From contig NZ_BMPO01000004.1 in the NCBI RefSeq assembly GCF_014647635.1, positions 310,001 to 374,000 on the forward strand: a stretch of 64,000 nucleotides of DNA, written 5' to 3'. Position 1 is the stretch's first letter; every line of letters begins with the position of its first letter. Shown in pieces: positions 44,529 to 55,908 of this stretch. The DNA is from Pseudomonas matsuisoli. Its GTDB lineage: Bacteria; Pseudomonadota; Gammaproteobacteria; Pseudomonadales; Pseudomonadaceae. The position numbers were made by a program, and so were the translations under genes. Below the pieces are notes generated by a model. It did not search any database and had not been told where the DNA came from. It saw only the letters and a program-made list of their open reading frames with translations.

Positions 44529-45284
44529 ATGTCCAATAACAAGATCGCGCTGGTTACGGGCGCTTCACAGGGTATCGGCAAGGCAGTTGTCCTGGCGCTG
44601 GCAGCCGACGGCTACAAGGTCGTCGCAGCTGCGCGGCGGTTGGAGCCGTTGGAGAGGCTGAGGGATGAAGCGGCCGCACAGGGATACGAGGTGCTGCCAG
44701 TGCAATGCGATGTCACCGACGCGGCGAGTGTCGAGGCTCTGTTCGCCAATACTGCCGAGGTCTACGGGCGCCTCGATGTGTTGTTCAACAATGCCGGAGT
44801 AGGTGCTACAGCGATCCCTATCGATGAGCTGGACCTCGAGCTTTGGCATCGTGCAGTGAACACCAACTTGACCGGCGTTTTCCTGTGTTGCCGCGAAGCG
44901 TTCCGGATAATGCGCAATCAGACGCCACGCGGTGGAAGGATCATCAATAACGGCTCGATTTCAGCCCACGCCCCGCGCTTGTTCAGCGCGCCCTATACCG
45001 CGACCAAACACGCTGTGGCGGGGTTGACGAAATCGCTGTCGCTCGATGGTCGTGCATTCGATATCGCCTGTGGGCAAATCGACATCGGCAACGCGGCCAC
45101 CGAGATGACCGAACGCATGACGGGCGGCGTACTGCAGGCCAACGGGGAAAAAGCCGTTGAGCCACGGATGGACGTGCGCCATGTGGCCGATGCGGTGCGT
45201 TACATGGCGAGCTTGCCGCTGGACGCGAACGTGCAAACGCTGACGGTGATGGCGACGAAGATGCCGTTCATAGGGCGAGGCTGA
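44529..45284 (+). CDS. SDR family oxidoreductase
   Basis: A 251-residue classical short-chain dehydrogenase/reductase. It has TGASQGIG at about 10-17, NNAG near 89-92, Ser in NNGSISAH, and Tyr/Lys in YTATKHA (about 154-160). The substrate is unknown. It starts 119 bases from the divergent sigma-factor gene with a Fur-box-like site in between, so iron-dependent expression is possible (inference). A perfect 14-bp hairpin follows at 45322. Confidence 0.88.
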   Translation: MSNNKIALVTGASQGIGKAVVLALAADGYKVVAAARRLEPLERLRDEAAAQGYEVLPVQCDVTDAASVEALFANTAEVYGRLDVLFNNAGVGATAIPIDELDLELWHRAVNTNLTGVFLCCREAFRIMRNQTPRGGRIINNGSISAHAPRLFSAPYTATKHAVAGLTKSLSLDGRAFDIACGQIDIGNAATEMTERMTGGVLQANGEKAVEPRMDVRHVADAVRYMASLPLDANVQTLTVMATKMPFIGRG

Positions 45285-45321
45285 GCACGAATCAGTTGCG
45301 CTGTACAGGCGATAGTTTTAC

Positions 45322-45352
45322 CGGTGGGAGCGGGCCATGCCCGCTCCCACCG
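45322..45352. repeat. Perfect 14-bp hairpin (CGGTGGGAGCGGGC)
   Basis: CGGTGGGAGCGGGC, loop CAT, GCCCGCTCCCACCG: a perfect 14-bp stem. It is a member of the GTGGGAGC family also seen near 33594 and 47679, and probably acts as terminator between the convergent SDR and lipoprotein genes. Confidence 0.8.
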
Positions 45353-45423
45353 ATTAAATGTCGTTCTCGCGAGCCTCAGGAGGTTAGATGGACGCTAAGT
45401 GAAGCCAACTTAGGCCGCGAGAA

Positions 45424-45891
45424 CTACGGCGTACTCTGGGCGGCTTCAGCCGCTTCTGCTGCGGCCCGTTCGGCGTCCGCCCGCGCACGGTCAGCTTCCT
45501 GTTGCGCCTTCTGCGCATTGCGCGCCTGTTCCACAGCACCGTCCAGACCCGTGGTCAGCGCGGGTGCGCTTGGCATGAGGCTGCGCGCATGGCTCAAGGC
45601 TTTGGTGGCGGTGTCCATATCACCCGCCTGAAGGGCACGGCGGCCCTGTTGCAGGTACGCGTCCGACAAGCGTTGACGGAACGTCGCATTACGGGGATCG
45701 CTGCGGGACGCTTCCGGCATGGCGTTGAGGCGGATCTGTGCTTCACCGGGACGGCCTGCCGCTAGACTCTGTTCGACTCGGGCGTAATCGTCCGCATAGG
45801 GATCTTGTGGTGTCTTCGGGCCGAACTGGCAGCCAGACAACGTCACGGCGAAGGCGATTGCGCACAGAGAGCGAATGGAAAGCGGCCTCAT
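45424..45891 (-). CDS. Small predicted lipoprotein with helical repeat and coiled-coil tail
   Basis: A 155-residue protein with a lipoprotein signal (lipobox LSGC, Cys21). The mature part contains TPR-like helices (RVEQSLAAGRPGEAQIRLNA and DAYLQQGRRALQAGDMDTA) and an Ala/Glu/Arg-rich C-terminal coiled coil (about 125-155). The start at 45891 is chosen for its signal peptide and TGAGG site; an upstream ATG at 45954 would place the signal internally. Its function is unknown; envelope localisation is inferred. It is convergent with the SDR gene. Confidence 0.75.
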   Translation of the reverse strand: MRPLSIRSLCAIAFAVTLSGCQFGPKTPQDPYADDYARVEQSLAAGRPGEAQIRLNAMPEASRSDPRNATFRQRLSDAYLQQGRRALQAGDMDTATKALSHARSLMPSAPALTTGLDGAVEQARNAQKAQQEADRARADAERAAAEAAEAAQSTP

Positions 45892-46073
45892 CACGAACCT
45901 CAGGTCAAGCGGAAAAGGCCGCCATCCTACCATGCAGGCCAGGGGCGCTGGCATGTGCGCCGATGTGCGTACTTACTATCCCAGGCCGGAAATGCCCAGC
46001 ACCAGGGGCCGCCTATCAAGGGGTTTCCGCTACTGACCTGGCGAATTCCGCATCAAGCCGCGTTATCCCGACT

Positions 46074-47510
46074 TTAAAATCCGCCCTTTACCTTCAGCTC
46101 GGCCCAGCCACGCTCGACATCCGCGACCAGTTGGCGGTCGTCCAGGCCGACCAGCCGTCCGGCGTGTTTCATCACGCGGCCACCGGCGATGACGGTGTCG
46201 ACATCGGCTGGTTGCGCGGACTGGGTGACGATGGCCAGGGCATCGGTCAATGGGACGGTGCCGAGTCGACGCGCATCGAGCATGACCAGATCGGCACGTT
46301 TGCCGACCGTGATCGAGCCTACACGGTCGGCGATGCCCAGGTCGCGGGCGCCGCCAAGCGTCGCCCAGTGGAGGACGCGTTCCGGAGTGAGGGCGAGCTG
46401 GTCTTCGCTCATGCCGGTCGCTAGGTTCAGGGTCAATCGCATGATGGAGAAAAAGTCGGCGTTGCCAGCCAGGGGTGTGTTATCCACGGACAGGCTGATT
46501 TCGACACCGGCCTCGTGCAGACGCATGACGGGCGGGAGGCCGTAGCCGACGCGCATTTCCGTGAAGGGGCTAAGGCTTACCGGTGAGCCTTGGGCAACGA
46601 TGGCTCGGCAGTCGTTGGCATCGGCATGCGTGGCGTGAACGAGTTGCACGTCCGGGCCGAGCAGGTCGCGTTTGGCCAGCGCCTGGATGGCGTGTCGCTT
46701 TTGCAGCTCCCGCGTCACGGCAATATGCGTGGTCATCGGCAAGCCCTGTTCGCGGCCAAAGGCCCATTCGCGTGTCCAGACAGCTTCTTCAGTGCGTTCG
46801 GGACCGCGGAGGCAGAGCCCGTAGTGCCAGTCCGGATGCGCCTCGACGACTGACCGCATGCGCTGGGCGTCGTGGAAATCCATCGTTTTGTCGGCGGTCA
46901 GCGACTGCGGGTAGCCATAGGAGAAACGACCGCCAAGGCCGCTGTCTTGCAGGGCGCGCCATTCGGCGTCGGCAAACGCGGGGCCGGTAATGTTGTGCGC
47001 CCAATTGTGAACGGTGGTGATACCGCTATTAAGCGCTTCGGCTGCGGCGAGCCTTACGCCCAGGTAGGCATATTCGGGCGCGTAGCCGGTATTGATCTTT
47101 TTCATCGCCTCGGCGAAAGGCTCACCGGAGGGCATCGGTACGAAGCTGCGGGCGATGCTGTTCCACATGTGCCAGTGGGTGTCGATAAGACCAGGAATGA
47201 CGATCATCCCGCGCCCGTCTAGCATGCGAGCGCCGCTGGGCTGAAGATTGTTGCCGACCGCCGCGATGTTGCCGTCCTCGATACGGACGTCACCCGAGAG
47301 CTGCCCCAGTGTTGGGTCCATGGTGACAATATGTGCGTTCTGGATGAGCAATGTCTCGCGGGTGGGCAGTGCGTCCTGTGGCGCTTGATCTTGCGCGGAT
47401 GCCGGCCTGCCCAGCAACGACGCGAGCATCGCGCCTGCAATACCGCCACTGCCTGCTTTGAGTACGGCGCGGCGTTTCCAGAAGTGCGTGTACTGTCGTG
47501 CGTCGGACAT
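46074..47510 (-). CDS. Tat-exported amidohydrolase (TRZ/ATZ family)
   Basis: A 478-residue metal-dependent hydrolase of the amidohydrolase superfamily. Metal ligands are seen in PGLIDTHWHMW (HxH, about 112-116), then conserved His in THIAVTREL and LVHATHAD, and Asp in SLSVDNTPLAG. The N-terminus has the twin-arginine motif KRRAVLKAG before a hydrophobic stretch ending ASAQ, so export is likely. The substrate is unknown; related enzymes remove amino or chloro groups from ring compounds. A RidA gene follows upstream on the same strand at a distance, with 309 bases between. Confidence 0.85.
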   Translation of the reverse strand: MSDARQYTHFWKRRAVLKAGSGGIAGAMLASLLGRPASAQDQAPQDALPTRETLLIQNAHIVTMDPTLGQLSGDVRIEDGNIAAVGNNLQPSGARMLDGRGMIVIPGLIDTHWHMWNSIARSFVPMPSGEPFAEAMKKINTGYAPEYAYLGVRLAAAEALNSGITTVHNWAHNITGPAFADAEWRALQDSGLGGRFSYGYPQSLTADKTMDFHDAQRMRSVVEAHPDWHYGLCLRGPERTEEAVWTREWAFGREQGLPMTTHIAVTRELQKRHAIQALAKRDLLGPDVQLVHATHADANDCRAIVAQGSPVSLSPFTEMRVGYGLPPVMRLHEAGVEISLSVDNTPLAGNADFFSIMRLTLNLATGMSEDQLALTPERVLHWATLGGARDLGIADRVGSITVGKRADLVMLDARRLGTVPLTDALAIVTQSAQPADVDTVIAGGRVMKHAGRLVGLDDRQLVADVERGWAELKVKGGF

Positions 47511-47819
47511 GCGTGCGGCTCCCGTTCGGCTGAGCGGATTGTCAGAATAGAATCTGAGAGGCGCATCGCAGAGCGGTTCAATCGAAACGGTGAGCGGACT
47601 CTTCAGCCACTGCGCTTGCGCTGCCGAAGCTGCGCCGTTGGATTGGCAAGGCGTGTGAGGCGGGTTGGGTAGCGCGCCTGTGGGAGCGAGCCATGCTCGC
47701 GAAAGCGGTCTTTGGCGGAGTCCGTCAATCGTGTGGGACTAACACCTTTGGGGCTAGAGGTGTCCTGCTTACCGATACGGCCGCCATTCGCTATCTGCGA
47801 GGCGGCCGTCGGGTTCGAA
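47511..47819. other. 309-base gap with a REP-like remnant
   Basis: No gene is recognised. A GTGGGAGCGAGCCATGCTCGCGA hairpin lies at about 47680-47702, a relative of 45322-45352. The 3' end of the ridA transcript falls here. Confidence 0.5.
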
Positions 47820-48200
47820 TCACTCGATGACGAGGATCGCGTCCATCTCGACCATGGCGCCTTTAGGTAGCGCGGCGACGCCAATAGCAGCGCGTGCCGG
47901 GTATGGCTGCTGGAAGTAGCGACCCATGATTTCATTGACGGTCGCGAAGTGGGAGAGGTCGGTCAGGAAGATGTTCAGCTTGACGACGTCGTTGAACGAG
48001 CCGCCCGCGGCTTCCATCACCGCCTTGAGGTTCTCGAACACCTGGACGGTCTGGGCTTCGAAGCCTTCCACCAATTCCATGGTTTTGGGATCGAGGGGAA
48101 TTTGGCCCGACATGTACAGGGTGTTCCCGGCCTTGATTGCCTGGGAGTAGGTGCCGATAGCGGCGGGGGCCTTGTCGCTGTTGATGACGGTCTTGCTCAT
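47820..48200 (-). CDS. ridA: RidA family enamine/imine deaminase
   Basis: A 126-residue RidA protein that hydrolyses reactive enamines and imines formed by PLP enzymes. Present are the start [20 protein letters not shown] (about 17-36), and [22 protein letters not shown] near the C-terminus with the catalytic Arg (RAAIGV). A GAAGGA ribosome site is clear. It lies downstream of spoT on the same strand as a likely operon end, the usual position in Pseudomonas. Confidence 0.95.
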   Translation of the reverse strand: MSKTVINSDKAPAAIGTYSQAIKAGNTLYMSGQIPLDPKTMELVEGFEAQTVQVFENLKAVMEAAGGSFNDVVKLNIFLTDLSHFATVNEIMGRYFQQPYPARAAIGVAALPKGAMVEMDAILVIE

Positions 48201-48325
48201 GATGATTCCTTCTCTCGTCGGGAAAAGAAGAAAGGCTGAAGCAAGATCGGCGTTTCGTCCAGATATCAGCGGTTTCGTGGCATCAGGCAGACAGAAATAC
48301 AGCCATCGTTATCCCGTCTGCGCGC

Positions 48326-48405
48326 TGTAGGAGCTCATCGGGCTGCGATCGCCTCGTGGGCGATCCGCTTCCACCGTATTGATCGCCCATAAATGGGCTC
48401 CTACA
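48326..48405. repeat. REPIN-like element between spoT and ridA
   Basis: TGTAGGAGCTCATCGGGCTGC at its left end (described as TGTAGGAGCTCA plus spacer) and the inverted TGGGCTCCTACA at its right end, with GATCGCC / GGGCGATC cores. It belongs to the same family as the cluster at 26119-26551. Confidence 0.8.
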
Positions 48406-48432
48406 AAAAGCGGTCGTCGCTTAACGTTAGGC

Positions 48433-50538
48433 CTACGCCTTGGCGCGGGTGATCTTGATGATGCCGGTCAGCTTGCGCAGTTTGCGGATGACATGGGCGA
48501 GGTGAATGCGGTCGCGCACGCTGACCACAAGCTGAACCACGGCGGTGCGACCGTCGCGTTCGTCCATGCTGATTTTCTCGATATTGGCATCGGCCGCATT
48601 GACGTGCGTTGCCAGCACTGCGATCAGACCGCGTTGGCTTTCCAGCTCGATGCGCAGCTCGACGTTGAACTCGCCGTTGACTTCTTTGGCCCAGGAAAGC
48701 TGCACGCATTTTTCCGGGTTATGGCGAATCTCGGCGATGTTCCGACAACTTTCCAAGTGCACGACCATGCCCTTGCCGGCGGACAGATGGCCGACGATAG
48801 GGTCGCCAGGAATGGGTGTGCAGCAACGCGCGTAGCTGAGCACGAGCCCCTCGGTGCCGCGGATCGCCAATGGGCTTTCGTCGTTGGTGGCCGACTCGTC
48901 TTCCCGCGCCAACAGCCGCCGCGCGACGAGATAGGCCATGCGATTGCCTAAGCCGATGTCTTCGAGCAAATCCTCGATGACCGGTTGGCTGTACTCGGTC
49001 AGCACATGGTCGATGCGCTCTTGCGGGATCTTGGCGAGCTCCGTATCGAAACCTGCCAGTACCTTGTTGAGCAAACGCTCGCCCAGGTTGATGGACTCGG
49101 AACGACGTTGCTGCTTCAACGCATGGCGGATGTGCGTACGCGCCTTGCCGGTAACGATGAAATTGAGCCAGGCCGGATTCGGGCGCGCGCCCGGGGCGGT
49201 GACGATTTCTACGGTCGAGCCGCTTTCCAGTGGTTGCGACAGCGGGGCCAGGCGGCGGTTGATCCGGCAGGCGATGCAGCTGTTGCCGACATCCGTATGG
49301 ACGGCATACGCGAAGTCCACTGCCGTGGAGCCTTTGGGCAGCTCCATGATGCTGCCCTTGGGCGTGAAGACGTAGACCTCGTCCGGGAACAGGTCGATCT
49401 TCACGCTTTCGATGAATTCCAATGAGTTGCCGGCGCGCTGCTGCATTTCCAGCACGCCTTTCACCCATTGGCGAGCGCGGACATGGGTCGCCTTTGGCGC
49501 TTCGTTCTCGCCGGATTTGTACAGCCAATGCGCGGCGATGCCGTTGTTGGCCATCTCTTCCATTTCCTGCGTGCGGATCTGGATTTCGATGGGCACGCCA
49601 TGCATGCCGAAGAGTGTGGTGTGCAGCGACTGGTAGCCGTTCGCTTTCGGGATCGCGATGTAATCCTTGAAGCGCCCTGGCAGCGGCTTGTAGAGGCTGT
49701 GAACGGCGCCCAATACGCGGTAGCAGGTGTCGACCTTGTCGACGACGATGCGGAAGGCGTAGACGTCCATGATCTCGTTGAAGCGCCGCTTGCCGCGCAT
49801 CTTCTGGTAGATGCTGTACAGGTGCTTCTCACGGCCCATCACCGAGCCTTGCAGCCCTTCGCGCTCCAGGCAATGAGTGATGGATTCTTCGATCTTGGCG
49901 ACAATTTCTTTACGGTTGCCGCGCGCACCCCGGACCGCCTGGCGGATGCGCTCGGAACGCATCGGGTACATCGCCTTGAAGCCCAGATCCTCGAACTCCA
50001 CGCGCATATTGTGCATGCCGAGACGATTGGCGATCGGGGCGTAGATTTCCAGCGTTTCCTTGGCGATGCGGCGGCGCTTCTCACCGGACAGCACTTCCAG
50101 CGTGCGCATGTTGTGCAGGCGATCGGCGAGCTTGACCAGGATCACGCGAATATCGCGTGCCATGGCCATGGCCATTTTCTGGAAGTTTTCCGCCTGGGCC
50201 TCGGCCTTGGTCTGGAAGTCCATCTGGGTCAGTTTGCTGACCCCGTCGACCAGTTCGGCGACGGTTTCGCCAAACTGCGCGATCAGGGCTTCCTTGGCGA
50301 TGCCGGTGTCTTCGATGACGTCGTGCAGCATGGCGGCCATCAGGCTCTGATGGTCCATGTGCATGTCAGCGAGGATGTTGGCGACGGCAAGGGGATGCGT
50401 GACGTAGGGTTCGCCACTGCGCCGACGTTGCCCGTCGTGGGCTTGTTCGGCGTAAAAGTAGGCGCGGCGGACCAGGTTGACCTGGTCCGGGCCTAGGTAA
50501 TTCGAAAGACGATCAGCGAACGCTTCTATGCCGCGCAT
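48433..50538 (-). CDS. spoT: Bifunctional (p)ppGpp synthetase/hydrolase SpoT
   Basis: Makes and degrades the stringent-response alarmone (p)ppGpp. The 701 residues follow the RelA/SpoT layout: a HD hydrolase domain with HDVIEDTG (about 71-78), then the synthetase domain (RIVVDKVDTCYRVLGAVHSLYKPLPGRFKD landmark, about 260), TGS (VYVFTPKGSIMELPKGSTAVDFAYAVHTDVG landmark near 390) and a C-terminal ACT domain. Start MRGIEAFADRLSNYLG fits the family. It is the second gene of the rpoZ-spoT operon, 48 bases after rpoZ. Confidence 0.97.
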   Translation of the reverse strand: MRGIEAFADRLSNYLGPDQVNLVRRAYFYAEQAHDGQRRRSGEPYVTHPLAVANILADMHMDHQSLMAAMLHDVIEDTGIAKEALIAQFGETVAELVDGVSKLTQMDFQTKAEAQAENFQKMAMAMARDIRVILVKLADRLHNMRTLEVLSGEKRRRIAKETLEIYAPIANRLGMHNMRVEFEDLGFKAMYPMRSERIRQAVRGARGNRKEIVAKIEESITHCLEREGLQGSVMGREKHLYSIYQKMRGKRRFNEIMDVYAFRIVVDKVDTCYRVLGAVHSLYKPLPGRFKDYIAIPKANGYQSLHTTLFGMHGVPIEIQIRTQEMEEMANNGIAAHWLYKSGENEAPKATHVRARQWVKGVLEMQQRAGNSLEFIESVKIDLFPDEVYVFTPKGSIMELPKGSTAVDFAYAVHTDVGNSCIACRINRRLAPLSQPLESGSTVEIVTAPGARPNPAWLNFIVTGKARTHIRHALKQQRRSESINLGERLLNKVLAGFDTELAKIPQERIDHVLTEYSQPVIEDLLEDIGLGNRMAYLVARRLLAREDESATNDESPLAIRGTEGLVLSYARCCTPIPGDPIVGHLSAGKGMVVHLESCRNIAEIRHNPEKCVQLSWAKEVNGEFNVELRIELESQRGLIAVLATHVNAADANIEKISMDERDGRTAVVQLVVSVRDRIHLAHVIRKLRKLTGIIKITRAKA

Positions 50539-50586
50539 GGCGATTCACCGTGGCTGCGTGACGTCCTGCGTCGTTCGGGCATCGCG

Positions 50587-50850
50587 TCAGACGGCCTCGT
50601 TGGCCTCGTCGTCGAAGGATACGAACAGCGGTTCGTCTTCGACGATGTCGTCTTGAGCGATCACATCGTAATCGACCAGGCCGCTGGCGATTTCACGCAG
50701 GGCAACGACGGTGGGCTTGTCGTTTTCCCATGCAACCTTTGGCTCTTTGCCGCCGGTGGCGAGTTGGCGCGAGCGCTTGGTGGCGAGCATGACCAGCTCG
50801 AAACGGTTGTCGACGTTGTCCAGGCAGTCTTCTACGGTAACGCGGGCCAT
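50587..50850 (-). CDS. rpoZ: DNA-directed RNA polymerase omega subunit
   Basis: An 87-residue subunit that assists assembly of RNA polymerase and forms part of a ppGpp site. [21 protein letters not shown] is the conserved N-terminus (listed here as landmarks VEDCL and NRFELV), followed by [16 protein letters not shown] ribosome site lies upstream. It is 48 bases before spoT in the same operon. Confidence 0.97.
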   Translation of the reverse strand: MARVTVEDCLDNVDNRFELVMLATKRSRQLATGGKEPKVAWENDKPTVVALREIASGLVDYDVIAQDDIVEDEPLFVSFDDEANEAV

Positions 50851-51016
50851 GGTGTTCCTCGGTATTCACAAGAGCTTGATAGGGGGCGTGCGGTCGGCGT
50901 GCTGGCTAACGGGTCAGTCACATTGGAGAGCGTCTAACCCTCGCCAGCATCGACTCGTGCGGACTCGGCAGTCTATGCGTGCGCGCGTAAAGCTTCAAGC
51001 CGCACGGGCGGAACGG

Positions 51017-52506
<1,490 letters not shown>

Positions 52507-52610
52507 CGGATCCTCTCAAGACGGTGGGCGAAAAGCGCTGGATTGTAGCGCAGAGCGGGGGTTTGACCCAGCGTACGTCACCCGCGGGACAGCTCGCCGA
52601 CCCGGCGGTC

Positions 52611-52639
52611 GTGAAAGCGTCGCCTGCAACCCCTATAAT
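52611..52639 (+). promoter_or_regulatory. Promoter of rph
   Basis: GTGAAA (52611-52616) and perfect TATAAT (52634-52639) with 17 bases between, 32 bases before the rph ATG. Confidence 0.65.
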
Positions 52640-52671
52640 GCGGCCCGAATTCTCTCGTACAGGTAAGCCCG

Positions 52672-53391
52672 ATGAAGCGTCCCAGTGGCCGCGTTGCTGA
52701 TCAGCTGCGCCAAGTCCGCATCACCCGTAACTACACCAAGCATGCCGAAGGCTCCGTGCTGGTGGAGTTCGGCGATACCAAGGTGATCTGTACGGCAAGC
52801 GTCGAGGCCGGCGTGCCGCGCTTCCTCAAGGGCCAGGGGCAAGGCTGGTTGACCGCCGAGTACGGCATGCTGCCGCGTGCGACGGGCGATCGTAACCAGC
52901 GTGAAGCCAGCCGTGGCAAGCAGGGTGGCCGCACCTTGGAAATCCAGCGCTTAATCGGCCGTTCGCTGCGCGCTGCGCTGGACATGCGCAAGCTTGGCGA
53001 AAACACCATCTACATTGACTGCGACGTGATCCAGGCTGATGGCGGTACGCGTACTGCGTCCATTACTGGTGCGATGGTTGCGCTGGTCGATGCGCTGGGT
53101 TCGTTGAAGAAGCGTGGCGCACTCAAGGGCGAACCGCTCAAGCAGATGGTCGCTGCGGTGTCCGTCGGTATTTTTCAGGGTGAGCCAGTGCTGGATCTCG
53201 ATTACCTCGAGGATTCCACCGCCGAAACTGACCTGAACGTGGTGATGACCAGTGCCGGTGGCTTCATCGAAGTCCAGGGCACGGCCGAAGGCGAGCCCTT
53301 CCAGCCAGAAGAATTGACTGCGATGCTCGAGCTGGCGCGCAAAGGCCTGACCGAACTGTTCGAGCTGCAAAAAGCTGCGCTGGCCGAGTGA
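52672..53391 (+). CDS. rph: Ribonuclease PH
   Basis: Phosphorolytic 3'-5' exoribonuclease that trims tRNA 3' ends. The 239 residues match the family. Seen are [21 protein letters not shown] at the N-terminus (landmarks GRVADQLR and ITRNYT), [15 protein letters not shown], and [23 protein letters not shown] (landmarks GRTLEIQ and IGRSLRA) near 83-105; the phosphate-binding Arg is in [11 protein letters not shown] near 124-134. No frameshift, unlike E. coli K-12. It has its own promoter and overlaps regulatory sequence with yicC. Confidence 0.96.
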   Translation: MKRPSGRVADQLRQVRITRNYTKHAEGSVLVEFGDTKVICTASVEAGVPRFLKGQGQGWLTAEYGMLPRATGDRNQREASRGKQGGRTLEIQRLIGRSLRAALDMRKLGENTIYIDCDVIQADGGTRTASITGAMVALVDALGSLKKRGALKGEPLKQMVAAVSVGIFQGEPVLDLDYLEDSTAETDLNVVMTSAGGFIEVQGTAEGEPFQPEELTAMLELARKGLTELFELQKAALAE

Positions 53392-53411
53392 TAGGAGAGG
53401 AACGCCGATTG

Positions 53412-53777
53412 ATGAACGAGCCTGAAGTGTTTACCTCACCGGGCCCTGGAGCCCGGCGCTGGGCCATGCTCTGCCATTTCTCGGCGTTCTTCGGCCTCGT
53501 GTTTCCCTTTGGCCATCTGATCGGGCCGCTGGTGTTGTGGCAGTTGAAGAAGGACGATGATCCTTTTATCGACGCCCATGGCAAAGAGGCGCTGAATTTC
53601 CAGATCACCGTCAGCCTGTGGATACTCGTGTGCCTCGTGCTGTACCTGATCCTGATTGGCATCCCGTTACTGGTGCTGGTCTCGGTCGTGGGGTTCGCCC
53701 TGGCGGTGGTCGGCGGGATCAAAGCGAACCAGGGACGGGCGTATCGCTATCCGTTTACCTGGCGGCCGGTGAAGTAG
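53412..53777 (+). CDS. DUF4870 domain membrane protein
   Basis: A 121-residue protein with two to three hydrophobic segments (about 25-45, 72-90, 92-108). The RRWAMLCHFSAFFGLV start and GKEALNFQITVSLW stretch are typical of DUF4870 (Tic20-like) proteins; function unknown. It begins 20 bases after the rph stop and is probably co-transcribed with it. The ATG at 53412 is chosen; a GAGG site lies about 12 bases upstream. Confidence 0.83.
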   Translation: MNEPEVFTSPGPGARRWAMLCHFSAFFGLVFPFGHLIGPLVLWQLKKDDDPFIDAHGKEALNFQITVSLWILVCLVLYLILIGIPLLVLVSVVGFALAVVGGIKANQGRAYRYPFTWRPVK

Positions 53778-53805
53778 GGGGCGCCCCACAGATCTGGTGC
53801 TTTTT

Positions 53806-53865
53806 TGTAGGGTGGCCGGGCGGCGAACCGCTTTAGCCGCGTCGGCGACTGAAGTCGCCCCTACA
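53806..53865. repeat. REP-like element (TGTAGG...GAAGTCGCCCCTACA)
   Basis: TGTAGG at the left, CCTACA at the right, with GCGGCGAACCGCTTTAGCCGC and GCGACTGAAGTCGC between; combines heads of two repeat families (compare 4145-4187 and 19244-19315). It lies between the convergent DUF4870 gene and cysA. Confidence 0.7.
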
Positions 53866-53920
53866 TTGGCCGGTTGCGCCGCACCGTATCAGGTGGAACC
53901 CAGGATCACGATCGCACGGC

Positions 53921-54889
53921 CTACACCCGAGGCCGGAAATACAGCGTCTCGCCCTTGCGCAGGCCCGCCAGGCTCGCGTGGTCCTTGGCGACTTCCGTTT
54001 CGATCAGCTCATCCTGGCCTTCGGTCTTTAGCGTCACGCGGGTCACGGCGCCGAGCAGGCGGATGTCCTTCACTTCTCCAGCGTGGTAGCCCGGTGTAGA
54101 CACGCGGTCGAGGTCGACTTCGTGTGGGCGGAACAACACCGGATCGGCACCGTCGACGCTGAATTTGTTGGCATCGCCGAGGAAGTGATAGACGAACTCG
54201 CTGGCCGGCTGCTCGTAGACTTCCGCCGGCGTGCCGATCTGTTCGATCACGCCCTTGTTCATCACCACGATGCGGTCCGCGACCTCCATTGCCTCTTCCT
54301 GGTCGTGGGTCACGAAGACGCTGGTCAGATGCACCTCGTCATGCAGACGTGCGAGCCAGCGACGCAGCTCCTTGCGCACCTTGGCGTCGAGGGCGCCGAA
54401 GGGTTCGTCCAGCAGAAGAATCTTCGGCTCGACCGCCAAGGCACGGGCTAGCGCGATCCGCTGGCGCTGGCCGCCGGACAGTTGCTCGGGATAACGGTCC
54501 GCCAGCCAGTCGAGCTGCACCAGGTTCAACAGCTCATGCACCTTTTCGGCGATGACCTTCTCGCTTGGGCGTTCACGACGCGGCTTCATGCGCAGGCCGA
54601 AGGCGACGTTGTCGAACACCGTCATATGACGGAACAGCGCGTAGTGCTGGAAGACGAAGCCGACGTTACGGTCACGCACGTCGTGGGTCGACACATCTTC
54701 TCCGTGGAACACGATGCTGCCGGTGTCCGGGCTTTCGAGGCCGGCGATGATGCGCAACAGCGAGGTCTTGCCGCAGCCCGACGGGCCGAGCAGGGCGACC
54801 AGCTCGCCGCTCTGGATGTGCAGGTTGATTTCTTTCAGCGCCTGGAACTGGCCAAACCGCTTGTTGATATTCTGGACTTCGATACTCAT
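53921..54889 (-). CDS. cysA: Sulfate/thiosulfate ABC transporter ATPase CysA
   Basis: Energises the CysTWA importer. The 322-residue protein has Walker [13 protein letters not shown] (about 35-46), the signature [15 protein letters not shown] (about 131-145), Walker [12 protein letters not shown] and the switch VTHDQEEAM. The C-terminal regulatory domain (about 240-322, FRPHEVDL) is shorter than in some CysA proteins. It is the last gene of the sbp-cysT-cysW-cysA operon and is separated from cysW by a structured element (54905-55020). Confidence 0.96.
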   Translation of the reverse strand: MSIEVQNINKRFGQFQALKEINLHIQSGELVALLGPSGCGKTSLLRIIAGLESPDTGSIVFHGEDVSTHDVRDRNVGFVFQHYALFRHMTVFDNVAFGLRMKPRRERPSEKVIAEKVHELLNLVQLDWLADRYPEQLSGGQRQRIALARALAVEPKILLLDEPFGALDAKVRKELRRWLARLHDEVHLTSVFVTHDQEEAMEVADRIVVMNKGVIEQIGTPAEVYEQPASEFVYHFLGDANKFSVDGADPVLFRPHEVDLDRVSTPGYHAGEVKDIRLLGAVTRVTLKTEGQDELIETEVAKDHASLAGLRKGETLYFRPRV

Positions 54890-54904
54890 GTCTTTTCACC
54901 TAAC

Positions 54905-55020
54905 GATCTGCTGCGCGTCGGCCCTGCTGCGTTAAAAATCGCCTCGGACTGCTCATTTACAAAACGTAAACTCCGCGTCCTCGGCGTTTTTTGCCTTGCA
55001 TGGCGCTAGCTCGCAAGATC
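54905..55020. repeat. Structured intergenic element, copy 1 (cysW/cysA gap)
   Basis: An imperfect 116-nt palindrome. The outer end pairs GATCT (54905) with AGATC (55016); a middle stem AAAAATCGCC / GGCGTTTTT includes CGCCTCGGA (54940) with TCCTCGGCG (54978); the apical TTTAC / GTAAA (54956-54970) closes on AAAAC. The core TGCTCATTTAC...GTAAACTCCGC is shared with copies 2 and 3. It lies in the gap after cysW and before cysA on the transcribed strand. Confidence 0.8.
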
Positions 55021-55032
55021 TCGAACGTGCGG

Positions 55033-55887
55033 TTAATGATCGTCTTTAACGTCGAGCTGGCGTGCGAGTCGCGCTTCGGACCACTGCCGCAGCAGCAGGA
55101 CGACTAGGGCCATCGCCAGCAGCAGGATCGCGACGCTGAACGCGGCGACGATGTTGTATTCGTTGTAGAGGATCTCGATGTGTAGCGGCATGGTGTTGGT
55201 CAGGCCGCGAATGTGGCCGGACACCACGGACACGGCACCGAATTCGCCCATCGCGCGCGCGGTACACAGCACCACGCCATAGACCAATGCCCACTTCACG
55301 TTCGGTAGCGTGACGTGCCAGAACATCTGCCAGCCGTTCGCGCCCAGGAGGCGTGCGGCTTCTTCTTCGGTCGTGCCCTGTTCCTCCATCAGCGGGATCA
55401 GCTCCCGGGCGACGAAGGGGAAGGTCACGAAAATCGTTGCGAGCACGATCCCCGGCACGGCATAGACGATTTGCAGGTTGTGCTCATTGAGAAACGGCGC
55501 GAACCAGCTCTGCGCCCCGAACAACAGCACGTAGATCAAGCCAGCGACCACGGGCGAGACCGAGAACGGCATGTCGATCAGGGTCACCAACAGGCTCTTG
55601 CCGCGAAACTCGAACTTGGTGACGCACCAGGCGGCGGCAAGGCCGAATACGAGGTTCAGCGGAACGGAAATCGCCGTGGCCAGCAGGGTCAGCTTCAGCG
55701 CGGAGATCGCGTCAGGTTCGCTGATCGCCTCCCAGAACGTGACGAAGCCGCGTTGCAAGCCCTGGCTGACCACGATGTAAAGCGGCAGTACCAGAATCAA
55801 CCCGAAGATGATCCAGGCCAGGATGATAAGGACGAGGCCGGCAGGCCCGCGTCGACGGGTGTTGCCCTTCAATGTTGCGAGACTCAT
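55033..55887 (-). CDS. cysW: Sulfate ABC transporter permease CysW
   Basis: One of two inner-membrane permeases for sulfate/thiosulfate. The 284 residues contain about six membrane segments; the EAA-loop region [21 protein letters not shown] (landmarks EEAARLLGA and FWHVTLP, near 180-200) contacts CysA. The segment [16 protein letters not shown] is family-typical. It is placed between two copies of a structured intergenic repeat, unlike the tightly packed operon of many relatives. Confidence 0.95.
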   Translation of the reverse strand: MSLATLKGNTRRRGPAGLVLIILAWIIFGLILVLPLYIVVSQGLQRGFVTFWEAISEPDAISALKLTLLATAISVPLNLVFGLAAAWCVTKFEFRGKSLLVTLIDMPFSVSPVVAGLIYVLLFGAQSWFAPFLNEHNLQIVYAVPGIVLATIFVTFPFVARELIPLMEEQGTTEEEAARLLGANGWQMFWHVTLPNVKWALVYGVVLCTARAMGEFGAVSVVSGHIRGLTNTMPLHIEILYNEYNIVAAFSVAILLLAMALVVLLLRQWSEARLARQLDVKDDH

Positions 55888-55908
55888 AACGAGTACCTCA
55901 GCAGATGT

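Noticed and set aside
49468-50496. 342-codon open frame antisense to spoT
   Set aside because: Lies wholly within spoT and lacks a ribosome site or recognisable domain.
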